DNA of 64,000 bases from Adiantum capillus-veneris (GCA_014529385.2 CM043962.1:149414647-149478646); one strand, 5' to 3'; positions 23,127 through 33,435 are shown, counted from the stretch's first letter. Notes: generated by a model from the sequence alone, not told the origin. Translations and numbers: made by a program.

Positions 23127-24815
23127 TTACTCTAATGTAGCATTGTAAGCATTGACAAGGTTCATACTATCCTTAAGTTGTACTCCTTGCATCCATTTAG
23201 CATCTTCAAAAGGATAATTTTTGAACTTAATAAGATACCGTCGGATAATCTTACCATGTCGTAGTACCTTGTCTTCATGCCGAAGGATAGCTTCGGGTTG
23301 TAGCACCTCTTCTTGGTCTTCAACTTCGGGAGGGTCTTCAATAATTGGTTCAATTGGTGGCTCTCCTTTGTAGGGCTTAAGTAAGCTTACATGAAAGGCA
23401 TTGTGTATAAGCCAATGGTTGGGCAACTTGAGTTGATAAGCCGTCTCATTGATAGGCTTCAAGATTTGGAAAGGACCATAGTATCTTTTTGCTAGTTTAG
23501 CATAATACTTTTGATGGCCCGTAGGATTTTTGCCCGTCATTTGCCTTAATCGAGCCTTAGGAAACTTGAGTAAGACCCAATCATTTTCTTTGAACATTAA
23601 GGCTCTTCTGTGCTTATCAGCAGCAGCTTTTTGCCTTTGTTGAGAGATGGCTATAGCCTCCCTAATCTTTTGAAAAGATTCTTGTAGGTCACTGCTATAC
23701 TCATCGGCGGCGAAGATTTTCCCATGTACTTTCAGTAGCAAGGGACTTTTAGGTCTTCCTTCTATGATCTCGAAAGGTGCTTTGCCCGTAGAAGTATGTA
23801 CAGTATTATTGTAGGCATACTCTACTAGCGGTAAATACTTTTCCCATTGTGAGCGTTGATCTACTTCGGTAACATAAGTCTTGAGTAGATCGAGTATCGT
23901 AAGATTGGCTATCTCACTTTGGCCATCCGTTTGTGGGTGATAGGCCGAAGAGAAATTCAATCTTGTTCCTAGATTTTCAAAGAGACCTTTCCAGAAATTA
24001 CTGGTCATTCTAGGATCTCTATCTGACACGATGGATGTGGGTAATCCATGGTGTTTGAAAATCTGAGATATGAAGAGAGTTGCCATTTGATGTGCCTTAA
24101 TAGTCTTTTTGACAGGAATAAAATGTGCTTGCTTGCTAAACCTGTCGACTATTGTCCATATTCCTGTATTCCCATGGATAGACTTGGGTAATCCAAAGAT
24201 GAAATCCATGGATATACTCTCCCATGGTGAATTTGGAATAGGCAATGGCTGGAGTAATCCAGGTTGCTTCCCTCTATCATACTTGGTCTTTTGGCATACT
24301 ACACATTTTGAAACATACTCTTGTATGTCCACTTTCATGGTAGGCCAATAGAAATACGTCTCTACTCCTCGGAGAGTAGGTTGAATACCTCTATGCCCTG
24401 CATATGGAGGAGCATGGGATTCATACATAACCTTCTCACGAAGGGAATGGGTAACACATAGCCTATTGCCGTGAAGAAGATAACCATCCTGCAAGGTGAA
24501 TGGTTCCTCTTTCTTCCCCAAAGCAAGGGCTGACATTATGTCTCTAAAGTCAGGGTTAGTAGCATACTCATCTATCATAGAGGATAGATCATTGTGAGTA
24601 GCTATAGACACCGCATTAACTTTTGGTCGTCGTGAAAGTGAATCGGCAACTTGATTGTGCTTACCAGCTATGTGAGCAATATGAAAATTAAATTGCGAAA
24701 GAAAATTTGCCCACCTCATTTGTTTGTCAGAAAGCTTGGTTTGCGTCATGAAATACTTGAGACTTTGGTGGTCGGTTCGTAGGATAAATGGAGTCCCCAA
24801 AGGTAGTGCTTCCAT
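23127..24815 (-). CDS. Gypsy-1 pol, C-terminal part: RNase H end, integrase, chromodomain
   Basis: 562 codons. Residues 1-60 finish RNase H (RTDHQSLKYF, HIAGKHNQVADSLSR). Integrase follows: zinc-binding H134/H141 and C171/C174 (CVVCQK), catalytic D204 (SMDFIFGLP), D265 (SDRDPRM) and E301 (DGQSEIAN), spaced DX35E. The linker GPFQILKPINETAYQLKLP leads to a C-terminal chromodomain (residues ~492-530, RRYLIKFKNYPFEDAKWMQ). Integrase inserts element cDNA in the nucleus; chromodomains of chromoviruses steer insertion by binding histone marks. This frame is offset by one base from the upstream 1,053-codon frame; the break lies in the overlap near 24798-24804 at a short T-run. All integrase catalytic residues are present. 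Confidence 0.95.
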   Translation of the reverse strand: MEALPLGTPFILRTDHQSLKYFMTQTKLSDKQMRWANFLSQFNFHIAHIAGKHNQVADSLSRRPKVNAVSIATHNDLSSMIDEYATNPDFRDIMSALALGKKEEPFTLQDGYLLHGNRLCVTHSLREKVMYESHAPPYAGHRGIQPTLRGVETYFYWPTMKVDIQEYVSKCVVCQKTKYDRGKQPGLLQPLPIPNSPWESISMDFIFGLPKSIHGNTGIWTIVDRFSKQAHFIPVKKTIKAHQMATLFISQIFKHHGLPTSIVSDRDPRMTSNFWKGLFENLGTRLNFSSAYHPQTDGQSEIANLTILDLLKTYVTEVDQRSQWEKYLPLVEYAYNNTVHTSTGKAPFEIIEGRPKSPLLLKVHGKIFAADEYSSDLQESFQKIREAIAISQQRQKAAADKHRRALMFKENDWVLLKFPKARLRQMTGKNPTGHQKYYAKLAKRYYGPFQILKPINETAYQLKLPNHWLIHNAFHVSLLKPYKGEPPIEPIIEDPPEVEDQEEVLQPEAILRHEDKVLRHGKIIRRYLIKFKNYPFEDAKWMQGVQLKDSMNLVNAYNATLE

Positions 24816-27800
24816 GTGTCTAGGGCATGTAGAACAGCTAAAAGCTCTTTCTCATAAATGCCCAAGACTCGTTCATCACCATTGAGCCTTCGGCTCTCAT
24901 ATGCTATGGTATGCCCTTCTTGAAGCAAAACCGCTCCAAGGCAATCACCACAAGCATCACATTGGACCTCAAAGGGCTTTGAGAGATCCGGAAGCACAAG
25001 GACTGGTTGGGAAGTAAGCTTCTCTTTGAGTTTTTCAAAAGCATTTTGCTCCTTAGCAGTCCATACAAACTTAACGTTCTTCTTGGTTAAGTCGTGTAGT
25101 GGTCCTGCCACTTGAGAGAATTTTGCTATGAAGCGTCTATAGTATGCACACATACCAATAAAGCTTCTTAGCTCATGTAGATTCCTTGGGTTAGGCCATG
25201 ATTTTATTACCTCTAACTTTGATGGATCCATACGAATACCATCGTGAGAGATAATATGGCCTAGATATTGAATCTCTTGAAGGAAGAATTCACTTTTCTT
25301 TTGGTTGAGAAAAAGTTTGTTCTCTCTCAAGGCTTGAAAAATCACTTGGAGATGTTGCTTATGTTCCTCCAAAGACTTGGAGTAGATGATGATATCATCG
25401 AAGAACACTCCAGTGAATTTTCGATATGGTCTAAAAATTTTCTCCATCAAATGATTGAACGTAGCTGGTGCATTAGTCAAGCCAAAAGGCATGACTAGAT
25501 ATTCATAAAGACCAAACGTTGTGCGAAACGCGGTCTTTAAGATATCCTCATCCACTATCCTTATTTGATGATAGCCACTCTTAAGGTCAATCCTACTGAA
25601 GTAGGTAGAGCCTTGTAGCTTATCAAACAGATCTTCTACCCGAGGTACGGGAAATTTGTTTTTAATAGTGATATGGTTTAGTGCTCGATAGTCCACACAC
25701 ATACGGTATGTACCATCTTTCTTTTGCACTAAAAGGACTGGAGAACAAAAGGGAGAGGAACTAGGCCTCACCATCCCTTTGTCTACCAGCTCTTGTACTT
25801 GCCTCATGATCTCCTCTTGTTGAGCTTGTGAGACTCGATAAGGAGGTTTGTTAGGCGGTGAGCTTCCTGGAAGGAGCTCAATACGATGGTCATCATCCCC
25901 TCGTTTTGGAGGTAGGTCCATAGGGATATCATCGATGAACACATCTTGGAATCCTTTTAGAAAAGTAGACAAGTCTAACTCTTCTTGATTCCTATCATTT
26001 TCATTTGATGAAACATTATTAGCTTTTAGAGACTCTTTGACATAAATCATGTACGCAGAAACTGAGCTCTTCATTGATTTATCAAAAGAAAGAGGATTTA
26101 CAAGTGGAATAGTGCGACCACGCTCACTAGCATCTACATACATGTTCTTTCCCCTATAGGTGAAGTAAATTCTCCTTTCAGGGAACTTCATGTTGGCAGC
26201 CATGCGATCAAACCATGGTGCCCCTAAGATAACATCCTGATGTTGGAGGGGAGAGATGAAGAAGTCTTCTTTGTCGACATAGCTTTGGACATGAAGCCTC
26301 AACTTCCCAATCAAGGGAGTAACGGAGGCTTGTTGTCCCTTGAAAGCTGCATCAGCTGTTACTATATCTCCCATCTCAAAAGCTTGAATGCCCAACTTGG
26401 TGGCCAACTCTATTGATATGAAGTTGAGAGTAGAGCCAGGGTCAAACAAGATGAAGGCATCATGCTCTCGTACCTTTCCCCAAGCATAGGAGAGTGATGA
26501 TCCTTTGCAATGAGCATCCTCTTTTGGAGCTTCGATGGTGGAAGCCCTAGGAGTCTCATTGCGAGTATTCTTCTTGGGGCAAGAACGATAGCCATGTCCT
26601 TGCTCCCCACACTTGAAACACTTATGGTCCTTGCGAAAAGCTTCAAGCTCTTCAGGAGAGAGTTTGTTTTTACCTTTGTAAACTCCCTTCTCCTTGGACC
26701 GATTGTTGTTGTTGTTGTTGGAAGTGCCTTGGGAATTATTTTGAGCATTGGATTTCCCCTTTGCATCATTTTTATCTTTGTTTTCCATGGGCTTGACATT
26801 ACGTCTAGCCCCTTGATGGAAATTGATGCGTGAAGCAACCATGGTGTGGTGGATTACTTCGGTAATAGTACCGGGCCGTTGAGAGTTGATATATTCGGCC
26901 ATCTCTTCAGGTAATCCCGCACAGAATTGTTGTCTTTGCTCGGCAAAGTCTATCTTTTGAAAAACAGTAGCTTTGAGATGTAAATCCCAAAACTTATCTA
27001 CATACTTGTTGATAGACTCATGAGAGAGGAGTTTCAAGCCGCGCCATTCGGTAAGAACTTTATCTTTAGTATCGCTTGGAAGAAATTGCTTCATGATGGA
27101 AACTCGTAGAGTTTTCCATGTCTTTGGGGCTTCTCCATTGCCACGAAGGCTAGCCCACCATTGACGAGCTGATTTTTGGAAGTGCATAGCTACATGGCGT
27201 AGCTTGGAGGACTCTGTGAAGCCCTCGTCCCCAAAGGCCGCATCAAATTGCTGGATGAAGGCCAACACTTTGTCGGTAGCACCAAAGGTGCCATCGTAGG
27301 TGAGAAAAGAGATACTCTTTCCTCCCTCCTTGAACTTCTTTAGCTTTTGTGACCTTCGCCATGCAGGAAATGATTTGCGATGCCCTCCCCTCTTGTATTC
27401 TCTAGGAGAATAGCCATAACTTTCATCGGAAGAGAAGGAAGGTGAAGAAGAAGGAGAAGAGGGTGACCTCTTCCTAGCCCTTTTCTTCCTTTGTTTCCTC
27501 TCTTGCCTTTGAGAGTGATGAGGAGAAGGACTATGGGTTGCTCTTTTCCTCTTGGGAGGAGTAGGCGATCGTCTAGACCGCCTTCTTCGTGGAGCCACAT
27601 CTTCAGAAGAACTTAGAATTTCATTGCTTTCTTTCTCTTTGGATTCCTCCTCTCGAATGGGAGAGAGTCTTCTTTTGGGGGTCTCTTCAAGAGGCCTCCT
27701 AAGCTCTCTCTCCTCTTGGAGAGGAAGGGAAATTCCATAGGCACGAAGTTGTTGAGTAACTTCGGCTTGCAAGGTAGGGTTGCCCATAGCTTGTTGCAAC

Positions 27801-27907
27801 CTAGTCACAAGATAATTCACAAACATGGGAGCATCATCATTAGCACCTTCATGTGCAAAATCAAAGCTATCAATGTTCATTCTACTCTCTTGATTATTGT
27901 CAGCCAT
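24746..27907 (-). CDS. Gypsy-1 gag-pol: Gag, protease, reverse transcriptase, RNase H start
   Basis: 1,053 codons without a stop, starting at MADNNQESRMN. Residues ~65-195 are Arg/Ser/Pro-rich (RRRRSRRSPTPPKRKR, KKRARKRSPSSPSSS), unusual for Gag. The Gag core is ~200-365 (SARQWWASLRGNG, YVDKFWDLH). A CCHC knuckle is at 430-443 (CFKCGEQGHGYRSC after K429). Protease active site ~489-491 reads DPG (FILFDPGSTLNFIS) where DSG or DTG is usual. RT ~690-870 has catalytic D774 (SRIDLKSGYHQIR) and FFDD at 835-838. RNase H starts ~980 (QCDACGDCLGAVL). The frame runs off after TWKHYLWG, a one-base frameshift relative to the rest of RNase H and integrase. Gag and pol share one frame, as in many chromoviruses. 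Confidence 0.96.
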   Translation of the reverse strand: MADNNQESRMNIDSFDFAHEGANDDAPMFVNYLVTRLQQAMGNPTLQAEVTQQLRAYGISLPLQEERELRRPLEETPKRRLSPIREEESKEKESNEILSSSEDVAPRRRRSRRSPTPPKRKRATHSPSPHHSQRQERKQRKKRARKRSPSSPSSSPSFSSDESYGYSPREYKRGGHRKSFPAWRRSQKLKKFKEGGKSISFLTYDGTFGATDKVLAFIQQFDAAFGDEGFTESSKLRHVAMHFQKSARQWWASLRGNGEAPKTWKTLRVSIMKQFLPSDTKDKVLTEWRGLKLLSHESINKYVDKFWDLHLKATVFQKIDFAEQRQQFCAGLPEEMAEYINSQRPGTITEVIHHTMVASRINFHQGARRNVKPMENKDKNDAKGKSNAQNNSQGTSNNNNNNRSKEKGVYKGKNKLSPEELEAFRKDHKCFKCGEQGHGYRSCPKKNTRNETPRASTIEAPKEDAHCKGSSLSYAWGKVREHDAFILFDPGSTLNFISIELATKLGIQAFEMGDIVTADAAFKGQQASVTPLIGKLRLHVQSYVDKEDFFISPLQHQDVILGAPWFDRMAANMKFPERRIYFTYRGKNMYVDASERGRTIPLVNPLSFDKSMKSSVSAYMIYVKESLKANNVSSNENDRNQEELDLSTFLKGFQDVFIDDIPMDLPPKRGDDDHRIELLPGSSPPNKPPYRVSQAQQEEIMRQVQELVDKGMVRPSSSPFCSPVLLVQKKDGTYRMCVDYRALNHITIKNKFPVPRVEDLFDKLQGSTYFSRIDLKSGYHQIRIVDEDILKTAFRTTFGLYEYLVMPFGLTNAPATFNHLMEKIFRPYRKFTGVFFDDIIIYSKSLEEHKQHLQVIFQALRENKLFLNQKKSEFFLQEIQYLGHIISHDGIRMDPSKLEVIKSWPNPRNLHELRSFIGMCAYYRRFIAKFSQVAGPLHDLTKKNVKFVWTAKEQNAFEKLKEKLTSQPVLVLPDLSKPFEVQCDACGDCLGAVLLQEGHTIAYESRRLNGDERVLGIYEKELLAVLHALDTWKHYLWGLHLSYEPTTKVSSIS

Positions 27908-28309
27908 GTTAACAAAATTTTATGTATGTACTTAGTGAATGCTTTGGCAATTCAAAACCTTAGTTGCCACTCCTCTTAGCCTTTGAAAATCGGCTCTTAA
28001 GTATCTACACCCACGGCTCAAAGTGGTTAATTATAGAGAGTAGAGGAGTAGGTCTAACATAGCAGAGTTGCCAAGGGCTAGCTCCTTTCGGACTTCTTAT
28101 GGCTCAATAATGGTAAAGCCGTAGGCAAGTCTAAAAAGACTCCATTATTAAGTCCAAAGCTCCCGAGGTGTGCACCATCCCCCACATAGTGGGCTTAACA
28201 AAACCGGTATTAGATCCCAGTTCCACTTACTCTATTATAATTAACAACATCAACCATTTATAGGCTACTTAAGGACCTCTCTTCTTAAGCAAGAAAAGAG
28301 AAACCAAAT
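27908..28309 (-). other. Gypsy-1 5' leader
   Basis: About 400 bp between PBS and the gag start, without coding signals. Packaging and dimerisation signals would be expected here, but none can be read from sequence alone. Confidence 0.6.
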
Positions 28310-28321
28310 GCTCTGATACCA
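28310..28321 (-). promoter_or_regulatory. Primer-binding site (iMet type) of Gypsy-1
   Basis: Minus strand TGGTATCAGAGC, one base after the LTR end CCATTACA at 28323. Confidence 0.95.
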
Positions 28322-28322
28322 A

Positions 28323-29915
28323 TGTAATGGAATTTGCCTATTCAATTTGAGAATAGCGGAATTTAATGAGAGTACTTTCAAGAAATGATTTTGTGAGCAT
28401 AGCGGGTAGACATAATTGAAGATAGCAACATAATCATAGCAATTAGTTAACTTGGCATAGACAATACTTTTGCAAGAGAGAGAGTTTAGAGAACATGACA
28501 ACAATTGAGGACCGGATTTATGTGGAGCCGGTCCAATAGGCATTTGTATTATGATTTCTCCCATAAAGAGAGACTTGTTACAATACAGTCTTTGTGTTCC
28601 TTGTGACCTAGGTGATGCCATGAAGATGGAAGGCTTCATGCACCACAAACATAACATAAACTTGAAGAAAGCTTTAACTATCCCAAGCCTCAGTCCCAAG
28701 ACCTCAAACACCTTCGAAGGTGGAGAGAGCTAGCAGGGAATGAGCGTAGGGAAGAGGAAGAAGAAACATTTCGTAGGAGAAAGAATTAGTTCCTCACTTA
28801 TCATACTCTTGTTGCTAGCATACATAATAGCATAGTAATGAAGAAGAAGGATATGGCAAGCTTAAGCATTGAAGCATGGCTCTTGGTTGGATTTGCACTC
28901 CATAGCCAAGAGTGTTGGTGTAGGCTCTCAACCTCTACTTGCTTGGAGAGGGAGATCTTGCACTTTGCATATCACACAATGAGAGTGCTTGTGAGTGTGT
29001 GTGGGTGAGTATACCCCCTAGGCACCCCCCTAGCTTGCTTGGGTCGACCCCCCCTTGTAGCTCATGCCTGAAGCTCATTGGACCCTTCCAGGCCTAGCCA
29101 ATCACAAGCAAGAGCCATTACAAGCAACATGGGTAGCCTTGGGACAAGTGTCCCCCTTTCCCCTTTGAGAGAGAGGACTTGATAAATGCTAAAACAATTA
29201 GATAATTCATGTAATTTATCATTGGACCCCTTTGAAGCCTAGCCAATAGGCTTCAAGCAACACATGAAGGTAACATGGGTAGGGACCTGACATGTGTCCT
29301 TGCTGCCTCTTCAAGTTGGGCTTCCCTTGTGTGTGTGAGTGGGTGTTCTCTCTCTAGCCCCTAGGAAAAGGGCTCGCCCCCCCTCTTGTAGGAATGCTTT
29401 TGACTTTTAGGTGATCAAGCACCTTACTCACCAAGCATGACAAAGCACTTGAACTAGGGGGTGTTCCCACAAGCATCTCAGGCAAGCTTCTCAAGGCACC
29501 TCAAGTACTTTAATCATGCAGCAAGTCAAGCACCTCAAGCATCTTAATCAAGCACCTCAAGCATGAAAAACACCTCAAGCATGACAAGCACCTCAAGCAT
29601 GACAAACACCTCGAGCTTGGGCCGGGTTCCCACCTCAAGCTCAGCCCTAGCTTACTTAAGGTCAAAGGACTTTTACACACATTTATTGGAGGTCTTCAAT
29701 GAAGCTAACCCTAAGGTCTTATGCTCCATTGGTTAGCCTTGCTCTTTGATAGACCATCTCCCTTTTGGGCCCATTTACCATTGGCCCCATGTTGAGATAG
29801 ATCTATAAGCACATACCTATATCTTAACACTTGTTCCCGTTTATTCTCCCACATTAAATGATCAATTTAATATGAGAAAATCATTTGGGTTAGTTAGATA
29901 TTAGATTTTATGACA
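28323..29915 (-). mobile_element. Gypsy-1 5' LTR
   Basis: Near-identical to 21143-22766, starting (minus) TGTCATAAAATC at 29915. It lacks a 7 bp insertion and a ~26 bp minisatellite block found in the 3' LTR. Confidence 0.95.
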
Positions 29916-29920
29916 CAGAG
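29916..29920. other. Target-site duplication CAGAG, right copy (Gypsy-1)
   Basis: Identical to 21138-21142. Counting only one copy, the LINE-C reading frame is continuous across the insertion. Confidence 0.95.
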
Positions 29921-32188
29921 CTTAGCACGCATGCAGAGGCATCAGGGATACGAGCGTCAAGACACGCAGGCTTTCGACGCACTTTCTCGACTATCGACCA
30001 TATTTTCGTGCTTTGCTGCCTGATCGATGGAGCGAAAGCACGGAAGAGGAGACTCTACTGCTGCTTTGTGGATTTCCTCAAGGCCTTTGACACTATCCCT
30101 AGAGAGAGACTCTTCCAGCGCCTTCAGGAGCTACAGATACCATCTGAGATGATATGGGCCATTAATTCTTTATACGCACAGGTCTCTGGTAGAGTGCGCT
30201 GCCTAGGTGGACTATCGGATTCCATTGCTAGCACTATTGGTGTGAAGCAAGGATGTCCCCTCTCCTCGACTCTATTTGGTCTCTACATCGACGAGATATC
30301 AGATTACATTCTACGCGCAGGAGGGGCGGGATCAGACTTGACAGGTATACCAATACATATTATGCTTTATGCTGATGATATCATCCTAGTTTCTGAGACA
30401 CAGGAGGGACTACAGAGCCACCTACGAGCCTTGGATGATTTTTGCACACATCGAGGGCTCAGAGTGAACCTTGGCAAGACCAAGGTCATGATCTTTCACA
30501 CCTCCAGGATAGTGCGAAGCCGAGCAGTACTCACAGGAGAGCAGGCGGGCAGGTCGATGTGGTTGATTCATATGTATACCTGGGGGTGACTTTCACTGGA
30601 ACCACTGGTAGATTTTCCATGGCACAGGCTTCCCGAGACTGGCTTACACGAGGATATGCAGCGCTGGCCATCTTGGAGCGCAGATGCCATCAGGCCCACT
30701 TCCAGGAGCCCCGCACCAAGGGGTGTCTTTTTGACACTCTAGTCATACCTGCCATGATGTATGCAGCCGTTGTATGGGCTCCAGGGCTATCCGCATCCCT
30801 ATGGACACAGATAGAGCACCCACAGATCATCATGATCTCTCGTTTGCTCCACAGCAAACCCTCAGTACCACATGATATCATCAGAGCAGAGCTAGCTACC
30901 CCACCGATGCTAGTAGAGGCTCTCTTTCAGACAGTTTGTTTCATACAGCGCATGCAAGAGCTCCCACCAGACAGACTCACCCGCAGAGCTTTTGAGGCAT
31001 TGATACAGCTGCATCAGGAGGGGGACACGAGGGCATGGTACTCACAGGTCATAGAGTGGTTTACATGACATGGCTTGCACATCACGGATCTGCCCCCTTT
31101 TCAGTATGATCCCCACTCCCCTCACATACGCCTCTCACACATCGAGAGGAATCGAGTTCTCAAACAGGATCTCTGGCAGCTATACATCAGGGAGACATGG
31201 ATCACACCCAGAGAGCCTCTTCCCATGAAGAGGCAGTACTACAGAGACCACTTCCTCACTATTGTAGCAGATGGTTTCATCCAGAGACCGAGATACATGG
31301 ATGTCTATATGCCACATAGAGCACGGGTCGCCATCGGACAGCTCAGAGTATCATCACACCAGCTAGAGATTGAGGCAGGGAGAGTGGCACATGTCCCCAG
31401 AGCAGAGAGGATATGCAGACTTTGCACAGCAGAGGTTGAGAGCGAGGAGCATTACGTATGCAGATGTAGAGCATATGAGGAGATTAGAGGCAGATATCTG
31501 ACCTTGTTTGCAGATCAGCCCACTCTACATCAGATCTTTGAGTCCAGAGACCAGCGACAGCTCGACCGCTTCCTCATAGAGCCACAACAGCATCGGGACT
31601 CCCTCCTCCAGGCAGCACTAGGGATGAGAGACGAGTGCCAGACACAGCTCACAGACTTTTTCCAGAGGACCATAGCAGCACCATCACTTTCGACCACCCA
31701 GAGAGGAGTGACTCTACAGCAAACTGAGGAGGTCCGAGCTCGCAGACGCCCATGCACACATGGACGTAGGGCACCCCGCCTACACCACAGAGAGATCCAG
31801 GAGATCGAGGAGCACTACTACAGATCCTTGGAGGAGCGACGTACTCGGGCTTTTGCAGATCCAGCCGCCATCTTACGCGGATTGTCCGCACCCTACCCAT
31901 ACATGCATCATGTATTACACCCTGATTATGGGACTGGATGGAGTCAGAGATAGGATAGCATCTCATGATTGTATTTACCCCACCATATAGGATTTCATCT
32001 CTCCCCCAGTTTTTGGAGCTCCACCCCCACCCTCTTTGTATCACCTCCCCCCAGACATTACACAGGATAGTTTACTTTTACTTTTGTACCCTTTTATCCT
32101 TTATGGATACACAGAGGACACCCACCTCATGTACTTTGATTTGTCTCATAGGCCAATTTCGGCCTCTTTATAGACGTTAAAAAATCTT

Positions 32189-32190
<2 letters not shown>
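29921..32190 (+). pseudogene. LINE-C reverse transcriptase, 3' part, and 3' UTR
   Basis: Continues LINE-C in phase. RT motifs: RLYCCFVDFLKAFDTIPRE (30045-30105), GVKQGCPLSSTLFGLYIDEI (30240-30300), IHIMLYADDIILVSET (30352-30400, catalytic YADD intact) and GLRVNLGKTKVM (30450-30490). At about 30585 the frame shifts by one, then reads YLGVTFTGTTGRFSMAQA, FDTLVIPAMMYAAVVWAP and so on to a TGA at 31066-31068. The same frame continues to 31953 with a CCHC-like zinc cluster (CRLCTAEVESEEHYVCRC, 31420-31475). So two lesions separate an otherwise well-preserved RT from its C-terminus. The 3' UTR ends GTTAAAAAATCTTTCTTTC and passes directly into (CT)n. Confidence 0.92.

Positions 32191-32191
<1 letters not shown>

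Positions 32192-32272
<81 letters not shown>
32192..32272. repeat. (TC)n at the 3' tail of LINE-C
   Basis: Uninterrupted CT/TC tract directly following the LINE-C 3' UTR, comparable to the tail of LINE-D at 16851-16897. Confidence 0.97.
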
Positions 32273-32275
<3 letters not shown>

Positions 32276-32341
32276 ACGCTACTGAGAGCAGCTCTCCCTC
32301 TTCGCTCCACGCTGGAGGCTACAGAGAGAATCAATATGGTT

Positions 32342-32373
<32 letters not shown>

Positions 32374-32715
32374 CTTACTATGTAGTTTTAAAGGGACAAC
32401 TATAGAGAGAGTAATAAAAACAGAGCATGCTGAATTTAATATGTATTGAGAAAATTAACATGAACTTCATTGATTATCATCGAAAATCAGCAAAAGTAAA
32501 AAAAAAAAGTTCTAGTTTTCAGCATTTTCCCCTGTCAGATCGCTGAATTTTATAAAAAATCAGCAAAAGGCACATTAAATTTCATTTGCACACCCGCTCA
32601 TGAGAAGAAAAGCAATCAATTAAACAACCATTTCATCAGAAATTGCGTAAAACAATGGTTATCTGACTCTAACCAGCCCGTAGGTGTGCACACAGTCCTT
32701 CGTGCAGTCAAGCCG
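32273..32715 (-). other. AT-rich leader-like spacer
   Basis: Contains a second CT run (32349-32372), an A11 run near 32499 and repeated AAAATCAGCAAAAG words (about 32485 and 32558). On the minus strand it lies after a PBS and so is the leader of the LTR element at 32728; no gag is visible and it is cut off by LINE-C's tail. Confidence 0.5.
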
Positions 32716-32727
32716 GCTTTGATACCA
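32716..32727 (-). promoter_or_regulatory. Primer-binding site variant next to isolated LTR
   Basis: Minus strand TGGTATCAAAGC directly after the LTR end TTTTCA; one base off the standard iMet-type site. Confidence 0.8.
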
Positions 32728-33093
32728 TGAAAAGAACTTAGGGAGTGGATCTCCCGGCTACACAGACCTCCTACAGACACGCGTCGGACGAACCACCCGA
32801 CCATAGCCACCCTGGGGCCAGTGTCCGAGGACGTAGGCGTGCACCTGTAAGACCGAGCGTCCTATACCACCCTGCCTCACCTCCTCGAGATGACCTCACG
32901 CACTCCTAACGTCGCGGGCTAACCACTGGCACTCTGCCAGTGGGGGTCGATAACTGCAAATGAGGCCTTGGCCTCCCTTTTATAATAATGGCCGGCCACA
33001 CTGGCCGTGTTCACACTATGTCCGCCCGGACACTGAACGCCCATCCCGACGGCATCTGGGCTAGATCCCCTCTCCCAAGAGCGGGACATAACA
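32728..33093 (-). mobile_element. Isolated 366 bp LTR
   Basis: Minus strand begins TGTTATGTCCCGC at 33093 and ends TTTTCA at 32728, next to a PBS. A TATAAAAGG box lies near 32977-32985, about a third of the way in, as expected for an LTR promoter. No second copy is in the window, so the borders rest on TG/CA and PBS only. Confidence 0.75.
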
Positions 33094-33164
33094 AAAATCA
33101 AGTTCATTTAGAACTAAATCTTTTAGGGCTCTGCTTTTGGGCATCCCTTGTAAGTTTATAAGTG

Positions 33165-33324
33165 CCCAGAGGGACACTCTCTACAGAGCATCTGGACGCA
33201 AAGTCTCAGAGAGAGTTGGACCCTCGTGAGTTGTATTTTTGTGAAGCAATAATAAAAAAATACGAAAAGGGGTGCCAGTCGTTGGGGCCAATGCGTCTGG
33301 GGACACAACTCCGCCGTTCTATAT

Positions 33325-33327
<3 letters not shown>
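33165..33327 (+). mobile_element. LTR fragment related to Gypsy-2/Gypsy-3
   Basis: The segment around 33247-33305 (GCAATAATAAAAAAATACG, then AAAAGGGGTGCC..GGGGCCAA) aligns with the AATAAA/CCGAAAGGGGCGCC region of the Gypsy-2 LTR (40052-40100) and Gypsy-3 LTR (minus, near 57910). Runs into (CT)n. Confidence 0.6.

Positions 33328-33400
<73 letters not shown>
33328..33400. repeat. (CT)n microsatellite
   Basis: Uninterrupted CT dinucleotides between two LTR scraps. Confidence 0.97.
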
Positions 33401-33404
<4 letters not shown>

Positions 33405-33435
33405 CCCCCTCTTTTTTCAAGTTCATTGATTTTAC

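Larger units (their letters stand above)
21143..29915 (-). mobile_element. Gypsy-1: complete Ty3/gypsy chromovirus
   Basis: 8,773 bp with LTRs 21143-22766 (3', 1,624 bp) and 28323-29915 (5', 1,593 bp), TG/CA ends, iMet-type PBS, PPT, gag-pol and a chromodomain, flanked by CAGAG duplications. By eye the LTRs differ by about 8 substitutions and 3 indels, which suggests a recent insertion. It interrupts LINE-C on the opposite strand. Confidence 0.97.

Noticed and set aside
25268-27979. Plus-strand open frames within 24109-27979
   Set aside because: Antisense shadows of the intact Gypsy-1 gag-pol.
28550-28733. Short open frames inside the Gypsy-1 LTRs (also 21079-21363 and 22287-22553)
   Set aside because: They occur in LTR sequence; one is the CAAGCACCTCAAGCATG minisatellite read as a KHLKHDKHLKH peptide.
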